Assembly: GCA_002451555.1 (NCBI GenBank)
Contig: DKCU01000067.1
Coordinates: forward strand, 37,786-50,822
Source of the DNA: Candidatus Segatella albertsiae
GTDB taxonomy: Bacteria; Bacteroidota; Bacteroidia; Bacteroidales; Bacteroidaceae
DNA: 13,037 bases
Reading direction: 5' to 3'
The notes beneath the pieces are model-generated. The model ran no database searches. It saw only the letters and a program-made list of their open reading frames with translations, and had not been told where the DNA came from. The position numbers and the translations under genes are program-made. Below are positions 6,491-13,017 of the stretch, in pieces (position 1 is the stretch's first letter; each line of letters starts with the position of its first letter).

Positions 6491-7369
6491 ATGATACAGT
6501 CTATGACAGGCTTCGGAAAAGCTACCGTAGCCTACAATGAAAAGAAAATTAATGTAGAAATAAAGTCATTAAACAGCAAGTCTCTTGACCTTTCTACTCG
6601 TATCGCACCTCTCTATCGTGAAAAGGAGATGGAGATGCGCCAAATCATCGCTAAACACTTGGAGAGAGGCAAGATCGACTTCTCCATCTGGATAGAGAAG
6701 ACAGCAGCCGCAGATGCTACACCTATCAACGCTGCACTTGTTGAAAATTATTACCAACAAATCAAGCAGATTTCTGCTCAGACGGGCATTCCTGAGCCTA
6801 CGGATTGGTATGGCACTCTTCTTCGCTTACCTGATGTAACAACAAGAACTGAAGTCGAGGAATTGACTGAAGAGGAGTGGGAGGCTGCAAAAAGTGCCAT
6901 CATGCAAGCCATCGGTCATTTAGTTGATTTCCGCAAACAGGAAGGTGCAGCTCTTAAGAAGAAATTTACGGAGAAGGTCGATAACATCCAGGCTCTCCTG
7001 GCCAGCATCGAACCATACGAGAAATCTCGCGTGGAGAAGATTCGTGCCAACATCGTCAGCGGTCTCCAGCAGATTCCTAATGTCGATTACGACAAGAACC
7101 GCCTGGAGCAGGAACTCATCTACTACATCGAGAAGCTCGACATCAGCGAGGAGAAGCAACGCTTGACCAACCACCTCAAGTATTTCCGTGAGACGATGAA
7201 CGAGGAAGGGCACGGCGTCGGCAAGAAGCTCGGCTTCATCGCCCAGGAGATGGGACGCGAAATCAATACCACGGGCTCCAAGAGCAACCAGGCTGAGATG
7301 CAGAACATCGTGGTGAAGATGAAGGATGAGTTGGAACAAATCAAGGAACAGGTACTGAACGCACTTTAA
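6491..7369 (+). CDS. yicC: YicC-type endoribonuclease
   Basis: A 292-residue protein beginning MIQSMTGFGKATV, the hallmark N-terminus of YicC (YicC_N domain), and ending with the DUF1732 C-terminal domain, which contains FIAQEMGREINTTGSKSN at about 247-264. E. coli YicC is a metal-dependent endoribonuclease acting on small RNA and mRNA. The conserved QEMxRExNTxxSK block is intact. The central region is rich in charged helices (for example EKSRVEKIRANIVSGLQQI). An in-frame TTG at 6464 would add nine residues ahead of the family N-terminus and sits in the promoter box, so ATG 6491 is preferred. It is followed after 70 bp by gmk; yicC-gmk linkage is very common and supports an operon. Confidence 0.95.
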   Translation: MIQSMTGFGKATVAYNEKKINVEIKSLNSKSLDLSTRIAPLYREKEMEMRQIIAKHLERGKIDFSIWIEKTAAADATPINAALVENYYQQIKQISAQTGIPEPTDWYGTLLRLPDVTTRTEVEELTEEEWEAAKSAIMQAIGHLVDFRKQEGAALKKKFTEKVDNIQALLASIEPYEKSRVEKIRANIVSGLQQIPNVDYDKNRLEQELIYYIEKLDISEEKQRLTNHLKYFRETMNEEGHGVGKKLGFIAQEMGREINTTGSKSNQAEMQNIVVKMKDELEQIKEQVLNAL

Positions 7370-7373
7370 AAAA

Positions 7374-7405
7374 GTGAAGAACGAAGAGTGAAGAGTGAAG
7401 AATTC
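7374..7405 (+). repeat. GTGAAGA-family heptamer array between yicC and gmk
   Basis: Four heptamers in the order GTGAAGA, ACGAAGA, then GTGAAGA twice, closing with ATTC (GAATTC at the end). The 32 bases are identical to the copy at 12920-12951. It starts four bases after the yicC stop codon. Confidence 0.9.
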
Positions 7406-7411
7406 AACGCT

Positions 7412-7439
7412 CAACATTTAACATTTAACATTCAACATT
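7412..7439 (+). repeat. Four YAACATT heptamers abutting the gmk start codon
   Basis: CAACATT, TAACATT, TAACATT and CAACATT occupy 7412-7418, 7419-7425, 7426-7432 and 7433-7439. The last base touches the gmk ATG at 7440. The array therefore supplies the whole upstream region contacted by an initiating ribosome; no Shine-Dalgarno sequence is present. Confidence 0.85.
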
Positions 7440-8015
7440 ATGAGAAACGGATTGTTAATTTTCAGTGCTCCTTCTGGTAGTGGAAAGAGTACTATCGTCA
7501 ACTGGTTGATGAAGGAACACCCTGAGTTGAAGTTGGCTTTCTCCATCAGTTGCACCTCTCGTGCCCCTCGTGGCACGGAGGAGAACGGCGTGGAATATTT
7601 TTTCTTGACTCCAGAGGAGTTCAAGGCCAAGATAGAGAACGATGAGTTCTTGGAATACGAGGAGGTATATCAGGACCGTTTTTACGGCACATTGAAGTCA
7701 CAGGTGGAAAACCAGTTGAACGCTGGTGAGTCTGTCATCTTCGATGTCGATGTCAAGGGTGGCGTCAACATCAAGAAGTTCTATGGCGAGCGTGCCCTCA
7801 GCATCTTCGTGCAACCACCTTCGGTGGAGGAATTGCGCCGCCGTCTCAATGGTCGTGGTACGGATGCCCCTGAGGTCATCGAGCAACGACTTGCCAAAGC
7901 AAGCTATGAGTTGACCTTCGCTTCTCAGTTCGACCACGTGGTGGTCAACGATGACTTGGAGAAAGCAGAACAGGAGGTTTACAAACTCGTATCCGAGTTT
8001 TTAAGTGAAGAGTGA
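7440..8015 (+). CDS. gmk: Guanylate kinase
   Basis: A cytosolic kinase that phosphorylates GMP/dGMP to GDP/dGDP with ATP. The 191 residues show the P-loop APSGSGKST at 10-18, the GMP-binding segment SCTSRAPRGTEENGVEYFF at about 36-54, and the lid/second-domain sequence around DVDVKGGVNIKK at about 101-112 and RRRLNGRGTD at about 123-132. Length and motifs are standard. The last three residues (Ser-Glu-Glu) and the TGA stop are read from the first GTGAAGA repeat units (8005-8018), so the repeat has apparently supplied the present C-terminus. It sits between yicC and nadD with repeat-filled gaps of 70 and 92 bp and is probably cotranscribed with both. Confidence 0.97.
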   Translation: MRNGLLIFSAPSGSGKSTIVNWLMKEHPELKLAFSISCTSRAPRGTEENGVEYFFLTPEEFKAKIENDEFLEYEEVYQDRFYGTLKSQVENQLNAGESVIFDVDVKGGVNIKKFYGERALSIFVQPPSVEELRRRLNGRGTDAPEVIEQRLAKASYELTFASQFDHVVVNDDLEKAEQEVYKLVSEFLSEE

Positions 8016-8029
8016 AGAGTGAAGAATTC
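8005..8029 (+). repeat. GTGAAGA heptamer array overlapping the gmk 3' end
   Basis: Three exact GTGAAGA units (8005-8011, 8012-8018, 8019-8025) followed by ATTC. The gmk stop TGA is at 8013-8015, inside unit 2. The sequence after the array (CAATTGCATT) also resembles that after the 12920 copy (CAATTGCCATT), so the repeated unit seems longer than the heptamers alone. A small hairpin with a GCAA tetraloop (AGGC/GCCT) follows at 8041-8052. Confidence 0.85.
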
Positions 8030-8056
8030 AATTGCATTCAAGGCGCAAGCCTCATT

Positions 8057-8107
8057 CAACACTCAACATTAAACACTACACATTAAACATTACACATTAA
8101 ACATTAA
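8057..8107 (+). repeat. Seven degenerate AAACATT heptamers before the nadD start codon
   Basis: From 8057 to 8105 the units are CAACACT, CAACATT, AAACACT, ACACATT, AAACATT, ACACATT and AAACATT, then AA and the nadD ATG. The period is exactly seven throughout. Alternation of AAACATT and ACACATT in the last four units hints at a duplicated 14-mer. Confidence 0.85.
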
Positions 8108-8689
8108 ATGAAGAAAGTCGGAATATTCGGAGGTAGTTTCAATCCCATCCATACCGGCCACATCGCATTGGCGAAAAGCCTCTGCGAGAAGGCGGGACTG
8201 GACGAGGTGTGGTTCATGGTATCTCCCATGAACCCTTTCAAGCAAGCGGCAACCGACTTGCTGGATGACAACCTGCGCTTGGAATTGGTGAAGAAGGCGT
8301 TGGAAGACGAACCGCAGTTGAAAGCTTGCGACTATGAGTTTCACCTCCCCAAGCCTTCCTACACTTGGCATACGCTCCAAGCGATGAGCAAGGACTACCC
8401 TGATGTCGCCTTCACCTTATTAATAGGGGGTGACAACTGGGCGGCGTTCGACAAATGGTATCACCATGAAGACATCCTCGCCCACTACCCTATCGTGGTC
8501 TATCCCCGACAAGGTTCCGACATCGGCGAAGTCCCTTCAGGGGTAACGATAGTGGAGACTCCACTGCTCAACATCAGTAGCACGGAGATTCGACATCGCA
8601 TCACCGAGAAGGAAAGCATCAAGGGGATGGTACCAGAGAGCATCGAGGCTTTAGCCGAACAATACTATTCTCAACTGCTCAAGGGGTAG
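8108..8689 (+). CDS. nadD: Nicotinate-nucleotide adenylyltransferase
   Basis: This cytosolic enzyme adenylates nicotinate mononucleotide to deamido-NAD, the step shared by de novo and salvage NAD synthesis. The 193 residues show the nucleotidyltransferase motif GGSFNPIHTGH at 8-18, a substrate-pocket segment KPSYTWHTLQ at about 85-94, LLIGGDNWAAFDKWY at about 104-118, and the second catalytic motif ISSTEIRHRI at about 157-166. Length and motifs are typical. The ATG at 8108 is fixed by the conserved N-terminus (MKKVGIFGGSF). The 3' end is followed by a palindrome and an A-rich repeat before the next gene, so readthrough is possible but may be modulated. Confidence 0.96.
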   Translation: MKKVGIFGGSFNPIHTGHIALAKSLCEKAGLDEVWFMVSPMNPFKQAATDLLDDNLRLELVKKALEDEPQLKACDYEFHLPKPSYTWHTLQAMSKDYPDVAFTLLIGGDNWAAFDKWYHHEDILAHYPIVVYPRQGSDIGEVPSGVTIVETPLLNISSTEIRHRITEKESIKGMVPESIEALAEQYYSQLLKG

Positions 8690-8701
8690 TTCTCGGATAT
8701 A

Positions 8702-8726
8702 TAACTATAGTTAGGGCTCACCTAAC
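8702..8726. promoter_or_regulatory. Overlapping palindromes between nadD and the phosphoethanolamine-transferase gene
   Basis: TAACTATAGTTA (8702-8713) is a perfect 12-bp palindrome. Its right part is shared with a stem-loop, GTTAGG (8710-8715) pairing with CCTAAC (8721-8726) around GCTCA. The RNA can form one or the other but not both. There is no T-run, so it is not a normal terminator. It could be an operator or an attenuation element; this is inference from structure only. Confidence 0.35.
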
Positions 8727-8729
8727 AAA

Positions 8730-8780
8730 AGGAATACAAAAACAAAAGAAATACAAAAACAAAAGGAACACAAGACAAAG
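8730..8780 (+). repeat. Three 17-bp A-rich tandem repeats in the leader of the phosphoethanolamine-transferase gene
   Basis: Copies are AGGAATACAAAAACAAA (8730-8746), AGAAATACAAAAACAAA (8747-8763) and AGGAACACAAGACAAAG (8764-8780), followed by CA and the ATG at 8783. Copies 1 and 2 differ at one base and copy 3 at four from copy 1. A-rich leaders favour translation initiation in Bacteroidota, so copy number could tune expression. Confidence 0.8.
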
Positions 8781-8782
8781 CA

Positions 8783-10699
8783 ATGAACTTAAAAAAATAC
8801 ATCACGAAGTTTTTGAACTTGGCTTTCGAGCCTATCCGCCGCAATGCCAACTTCTTTGCATTCATGTATATACTCGGAGTATTGACCGCCATTGTCACAC
8901 TACCCAAAAGACATGAGCTATACGACAACTTATACCTGGAGTTGTTCTTCGACCTATACATCGTTTGCTTGATTCTTGCATGGATTCCCAAGAAAATACG
9001 CTTCTGCATCAGAGGGGTGCTCTACTTCGTGCTGTATGCCGCAGCCATCGCCGATGTCTATTGCTTTGTCAACTTCGGTGCCACCCTCAACCCTTCCATG
9101 CTGATGCTGGTGGGCGAGACCAACAGCAGCGAGGCAAGCAACTTCATTGCGGCATGTCTCTCGCCTGATGTTATCTTCAGCAGCGTGGGATGGGTATTGC
9201 TGCTCATCATCGTGCAAGTGCTGACCGCCTTTCGCCGTTTCCGTCATTTCATTTGGAAAGCATCGGTATTGCTCACCTCGTTCTGCAAGCCCTTGTACAG
9301 ATGGCTCGTAGAACATATCGAAGTGCTGGGCAAGCTGTTGCCGCAAGTGCTGGGTGTAGCTTGCATCGTCCTCTTCATCTGGAGTGCTTGCACCTCTTGG
9401 CACAACAAGGTGGCTACCCACAAGTTGATGACTGGCAAGACCATCGGTGAGGTGGAACACACCTTGACGGAGAAGGACTGCGCCAATCTCTACATGCCTG
9501 TCTATCGACTGGCATTCAGCATCTACGCCAACAAACTAGCGGCGCAGCAGATTACCCAACTCATCCACGCCGCAGACCATATCAAAGTGGATAGCTGTTC
9601 CTATCGTTCACCACAGATAGTGCTGATTATCGGCGAGAGCTATGGCAGACACCATTCACAGCAATATGGCTATTTCATGGAGACGACCCCAAGGCAAGTG
9701 GCATTGGAGAAGACTCGCAAGCTGACCAAGTTCTCGGATGTCGTCACCTGTTGGAACCTCACGAGTTTCGTCTTCAAGAACGTATTCTCCACCCATGTCA
9801 TCGGCGAGAAAGGTGAATGGTGCGACTATCCTCTGTTCCCTGAATTGTTCCGCAAGGCAGGCTACCACGTCACCTTCATCACCAATGAGTTCTTGCCACA
9901 GGCTAAGGAAGCCGTCTATGACTTCAGCGGAGGTTTCTTCCTCAACAACCCACAACTCAGCAAGTTGCAGTTTGATAGCCGCAACACCGAGTTGCATCCA
10001 TTGGACGACGGACTCTTGGCAGACTACGACAACAACCTGAAGGCTGCAGAAGACAGCAGCAAGTACAACCTCACCATCTTCCACTTGATGGGACAGCATG
10101 TGGATTACAAGACTCGCTACAAGCACAGCCAAACTCATTTCTGGGCAGGCAGCTACGAGGACAAGCGACCAGAACTGACCGACAAACAGCGCAAGATGTT
10201 GAGCCACTACGACAATGCCACCTTGTACAATGATTCCATCGTCGCCCAGATAGTCAAAAGATATTCCAAGAAGAACGCCATCGTCATCTATATGCCAGAC
10301 CATGGCGAAGAGTGCTATGAGGGCAATCGTGGTTTTATCTGCCGCAACCATTCGTCCAACATCGACTGGCCTTTGGCTCACTATGAGTTTGAGATACCAT
10401 TCTGGATATACTGTTCGCAAAAGTATATCCGCACCCATCGTGACATCTACCGCCAGATACGCAAGGCAAAGGACAAGCGCTTCATGACCGATGCCCTCCC
10501 TCACCTATTATTATACCTGGCAGGTATCGAGACTTCGACCTACAATCCGAAGTACAACATCCTCAGCCCGGAATATGATGAGATGCGCCCAAGAATCTTG
10601 AAGAATAGTGCAGACTATGACAAGCTGAGGGATGCGGAAATAGCGAAGCAGAAAAGGTTGAAAGAGGCAGAAAAAGCCATGACACCTAAGAGGAAATAA
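8783..10699 (+). CDS. Membrane-anchored phosphoethanolamine transferase / sulfatase-family protein
   Basis: A 638-residue EptA/CptA-like protein: an N-terminal membrane domain (hydrophobic segments at about 23-41, 51-68, 73-96, 128-148 and 186-201), a linker, and a C-terminal periplasmic alkaline-phosphatase-superfamily domain. Metal and catalytic residues fit the family: Glu285 in LIIGESYGRHH, a probable nucleophile Thr327 in CWNLTSFVFKNVFS (aligning with CGTSTAVSLPCMFS of EptA), and Asp506-His507 in MPDHGEE. Such enzymes move phosphoethanolamine from phosphatidylethanolamine to lipid A, core heptose or other surface glycans; lipid A phosphoethanolamine is known in Bacteroides. The acceptor here cannot be read from sequence. 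The tail (about 615-638) is a Lys/Glu-rich helix. It follows nadD by 93 bp, with palindromes and a 17-bp repeat array ahead of the ATG, and precedes two small membrane-protein genes. A related phosphoglycerol transferase is the alternative. Confidence 0.87.
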   Translation: MNLKKYITKFLNLAFEPIRRNANFFAFMYILGVLTAIVTLPKRHELYDNLYLELFFDLYIVCLILAWIPKKIRFCIRGVLYFVLYAAAIADVYCFVNFGATLNPSMLMLVGETNSSEASNFIAACLSPDVIFSSVGWVLLLIIVQVLTAFRRFRHFIWKASVLLTSFCKPLYRWLVEHIEVLGKLLPQVLGVACIVLFIWSACTSWHNKVATHKLMTGKTIGEVEHTLTEKDCANLYMPVYRLAFSIYANKLAAQQITQLIHAADHIKVDSCSYRSPQIVLIIGESYGRHHSQQYGYFMETTPRQVALEKTRKLTKFSDVVTCWNLTSFVFKNVFSTHVIGEKGEWCDYPLFPELFRKAGYHVTFITNEFLPQAKEAVYDFSGGFFLNNPQLSKLQFDSRNTELHPLDDGLLADYDNNLKAAEDSSKYNLTIFHLMGQHVDYKTRYKHSQTHFWAGSYEDKRPELTDKQRKMLSHYDNATLYNDSIVAQIVKRYSKKNAIVIYMPDHGEECYEGNRGFICRNHSSNIDWPLAHYEFEIPFWIYCSQKYIRTHRDIYRQIRKAKDKRFMTDALPHLLLYLAGIETSTYNPKYNILSPEYDEMRPRILKNSADYDKLRDAEIAKQKRLKEAEKAMTPKRK

Positions 10700-10722
10700 A
10701 AGCAAATGATAAAATACTACTT

Positions 10723-11163
10723 ATGAGTTATTTTATGTACGCATTTTACATGACATATACTATCATTTACAAGTCGCTTGTCTTTGTTAACAGAATCATT
10801 TGGGGCAAACATGATGAAGAAGATGAAGTTACCAAAACGTATTTACTAAGAAATACGTTTTGTACTTCGTCTAGGTTATTATTTATTGGCATTATTCTAT
10901 ACTTGTTTGCCATAATTTTCATGTTCAACAAAATATTCCAACTTGAAATTGTAGAGAGAATAGCTAGCTATTATTACATGTTTTTTGCTTTCCTACCATG
11001 TAGCTTTCTCATTTCATATTATGGATTTGAAAAACATGACAGGTATATGGAGTATTTTGAGAAATTCAAGAATTATAGCACAATTCAAGCTTTTATGAAT
11101 GGTATAATAGGACTGCTCCTAATGATTCTACCAATTATAACTATTTTATTTTTTTGGATTTAG
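10723..11163 (+). CDS. Small membrane protein of unknown function, copy A of a tandem paralogous pair
   Basis: 146 residues, not recognised. An N-terminal hydrophobic/aromatic segment (MSYFMYAFYMTY onward) is followed by a charged stretch (GKHDEEDEVTK, about 28-38) and three likely membrane helices at about 51-68, 81-101 and 124-146. The signature RYMEYFEKFK lies at 107-116, and the protein ends within the last helix (GLLLMILPII then ILFFWI). The next gene product has the same plan and a matching C-terminal half. The DNA is much more AT-rich than its neighbours: a hand count of 11041-11100 gives 17 G/C in 60. Only 23 bp separate it from the preceding stop, so it may be transcribed by readthrough. 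Codon use and composition suggest transfer or a recent insertion. There is no basis for a function; an immunity-like or envelope role is only one possibility. Confidence 0.75.
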   Translation: MSYFMYAFYMTYTIIYKSLVFVNRIIWGKHDEEDEVTKTYLLRNTFCTSSRLLFIGIILYLFAIIFMFNKIFQLEIVERIASYYYMFFAFLPCSFLISYYGFEKHDRYMEYFEKFKNYSTIQAFMNGIIGLLLMILPIITILFFWI

Positions 11164-11185
11164 CCGATGAGTGATGTATAATAAC

Positions 11186-11632
11186 ATGGATATACTTTTT
11201 TTCGTTTACTACATGATTTATGTGCCGATGAGTCGAATTGGACATTTCTGTCATCGCAATTCTCCTTTCACAATAAATGGTGGAACCAGATATGGAAAAG
11301 ATGCAACAGAACTTCTTATTGATAATTATGCAAAAATATCTTTAATATTTTTTGTTGGTTTATATAGCATTGACACCTATATTTATATGCCACAAATGGG
11401 ACTAGGGGAAATACAAGAATATTTGTCTTTAAGATATGACTATATGCTAGCTATTACTTGTATAACTATCATTCAAGTTTCCATTATCTGTTTTATATTG
11501 TTTTACAAGAATAGATACCTCAAATACTTTGACAAGTTCAAGAAAATGGGATTTTTCCGCACATTTATATATAGTATTATGGGACTATTTCTAATGATAT
11601 TACCTATAATTTTACTTTTCGCTGCAATCTAG
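11186..11632 (+). CDS. Small membrane protein of unknown function, copy B of the tandem paralogous pair
   Basis: 148 residues from ATG 11186, not recognised. The frame is also open from GTG 11171 and ATG 11174, but starting at 11186 aligns it with copy A (MSYFMYAFYMTY against MDILFFVYYMIY) and puts the first membrane helix at the same residues (51-68). Further helices lie at about 83-106 and 127-148. The shared signature is RYLKYFDKFK at 110-119, followed by IMGLFLMILPII near the C-terminus. The loop before helix 1 differs (HRNSPFTINGGTRYGKD) and lacks the acidic cluster of copy A. Composition is very AT-rich: 16 G/C in the 60 bases 11341-11400. It starts 22 bases after the copy A stop, so the two should be cotranscribed. 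No signal peptide cleavage site or catalytic motif is visible. Confidence 0.72.
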   Translation: MDILFFVYYMIYVPMSRIGHFCHRNSPFTINGGTRYGKDATELLIDNYAKISLIFFVGLYSIDTYIYMPQMGLGEIQEYLSLRYDYMLAITCITIIQVSIICFILFYKNRYLKYFDKFKKMGFFRTFIYSIMGLFLMILPIILLFAAI

Positions 11633-11691
11633 CATTTATACAATGGTTCCAGCCATCAGTGATAGTTGATTCTTCTTTTTAGTCAAAATTG

Positions 11692-11722
11692 TTGGGAAAA
11701 TAGAAAAAAATATGTAATTTTG
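11692..11722 (+). promoter_or_regulatory. Bacteroidota-type promoter for the acyltransferase gene
   Basis: TTG at 11692-11694 (a second TTG is at 11689-11691) is followed by a 20-base spacer and TAATTTTG at 11715-11722, matching the TTG-N19-21-TAnnTTTG pattern of Bacteroidota housekeeping promoters. A start about 7 bases downstream would give an untranslated leader near 50 nt, A-rich just before the ATG. This is the best promoter match in the window and implies that the acyltransferase gene is transcribed independently of the upstream pair. Confidence 0.7.
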
Positions 11723-11778
11723 CACCACACAAAGAATTATCAACGAAGAATATAAACAAGAAATAGGAGAAATAAGAT

Positions 11779-12912
11779 ATGAGTACCCCAACATTAAGTC
11801 GTTCAGAATGTAACGTACTGCGAGGACTTGCCATCATCGGCATCTTCCTCCACAACTACTGCCATTGGCTCGGTCCTATCGTCAAGGAAAACGAGTATCA
11901 ATATTTCCAGCACAACGTGGATTGGCTCAACCAAGTGCTGGTCAGCCCTGACCTCAACTTGCCCTTCCACCTTCTGTCCTTTTTCGGACATTATGGAGTA
12001 CCAGTCTTCCTCTTCCTCAGTGCCTACGGACTGGTATTGAAATACGAGGCGAAGCCACACTTGGAAACGACATCCACCCAGTTTATCAACATCAATGGCA
12101 AGATGCTTTTCGACTGGCGAGAGCCACTTCGCTTCATCCGCTATCATTATCTGAAACTCTTCAAGATGATGATCGTGGGATTCGTGGCTTTCACCATGCT
12201 CGACTACATCACAGCGGGACCTCACAAATACGCCGCACTCGACATCGTGGCGATGCTCGGCATGTTCAATAATATACTGCCAGATCCCGACCGCATCATC
12301 TGGCCAGGTCCATTCTGGTTCTTTGGCTTGATGCTCCAGCTCTACATCGTCTATCGCCTGCTCATCTATCGCAGGCATTGGGGATTCACCGCAGCCCTGA
12401 TGGTCATCTGCTTAGCTATACAGATAGCACTGGGAATGGACAATCCTGAGAGCGAGGCGATGAACCGTTACCGATATAACTTCATGGGAGGAATGTTGCC
12501 ATTTGGCTTGGGTATTCTCTATGCCCGATACGGCGAGAAGATACTCATGACCTTCCACCACAATGTCACCAACTTCTTCGGCATCATCTTCTGCTGTTCT
12601 CTCATCTACAGCCTCAGCGGAAGCATGCTCGGATGGACATTTGTACCTTTCTTCATCTGTCTGCTGAGCGTGCTGGTAGCCAAGTTGCTGTCAGGTGTCA
12701 ACTGGCTCTCCTATATATATAAGGTATTGGAGTGGATGGGGGGCATCTCGGCAGCACTCTTCGTCTGCCATCCGATTACGAGAAAGATATTCATCCCTAT
12801 CAGCCGCCAAGGCGATATGTATGCCGGATTATTGCTCTACATCATTTCCAGCATCTGCTTGGCATGGTTGTTCACGCAACTGATGAAGAAAATACCGAAT
12901 CCGAAGTTTTAG
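11779..12912 (+). CDS. Acyltransferase family 3 (OafA/NodX-like) integral membrane protein
   Basis: A 377-residue multi-pass membrane protein. Acyltransferase-3 proteins move acetyl or other short acyl groups across or at the inner membrane onto surface polysaccharide, lipid A, peptidoglycan or secondary metabolites. The N-terminal motif VLRGLAIIGIFLHNYCHW (13-30) has the family's Arg15 and probable catalytic His25. FFGHYGVPVFLFLSAYGL (68-85) is the second conserved helix. WPGPFWFFGLMLQLYIVY (175-192) and GGISAALFVCHPI (331-343) correspond to later family motifs. About ten hydrophobic segments are visible, and there is no C-terminal SGNH domain. The insertion at about 87-120 between helices is somewhat long. 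It has its own promoter and normal GC (32 G/C in 60 at 12241-12300), unlike the AT-rich pair just upstream. The acceptor is unknown; proximity to the phosphoethanolamine-transferase homologue suggests envelope decoration. Confidence 0.88.
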   Translation: MSTPTLSRSECNVLRGLAIIGIFLHNYCHWLGPIVKENEYQYFQHNVDWLNQVLVSPDLNLPFHLLSFFGHYGVPVFLFLSAYGLVLKYEAKPHLETTSTQFININGKMLFDWREPLRFIRYHYLKLFKMMIVGFVAFTMLDYITAGPHKYAALDIVAMLGMFNNILPDPDRIIWPGPFWFFGLMLQLYIVYRLLIYRRHWGFTAALMVICLAIQIALGMDNPESEAMNRYRYNFMGGMLPFGLGILYARYGEKILMTFHHNVTNFFGIIFCCSLIYSLSGSMLGWTFVPFFICLLSVLVAKLLSGVNWLSYIYKVLEWMGGISAALFVCHPITRKIFIPISRQGDMYAGLLLYIISSICLAWLFTQLMKKIPNPKF

Positions 12913-12919
12913 AAGAGAA

Positions 12920-12951
12920 GTGAAGAACGAAGAGTGAAGAGTGAAGAATTC
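12920..12951 (+). repeat. GTGAAGA-family heptamer array after the acyltransferase gene
   Basis: The same 32 bases as at 7374-7405: GTGAAGA, ACGAAGA, then GTGAAGA twice and ATTC. It begins eight bases after the acyltransferase stop codon, in the sense of that gene's transcription. No stem-loop terminator with a T-run is visible between the stop codon and the window end. Confidence 0.9.
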
Positions 12952-13017
12952 AATTGCCATTGAAACTCACCCTTCGTTTTCCACCTCCATAACAAGAATA
13001 TAAACAAGAAGACAAGA

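Noticed and set aside
7374..8107. CRISPR array
   Set aside because: The period is 7 bp with no unique spacers and there are no cas genes; these are simple tandem repeats.
9656..10504. Minus-strand open frame of 282 codons inside the phosphoethanolamine-transferase gene
   Set aside because: It is the antisense shadow of the catalytic domain; the plus strand carries conserved metal-site motifs here.
8783..10699. Loss of the catalytic Thr in the phosphoethanolamine-transferase homologue because GESYGR has Tyr after Ser
   Set aside because: In EptA the nucleophile Thr lies about 40 residues after this Glu; the aligned segment CWNLTSFVF keeps a Thr, so the active site appears intact.
11655..11682. 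ATCA/TGAT hairpin followed by TTCTTCTTTTT as a terminator for the small membrane-protein pair
   Set aside because: The stem is only four pairs and the loop is eight bases; too weak to call, though the T-rich tract might contribute to termination.
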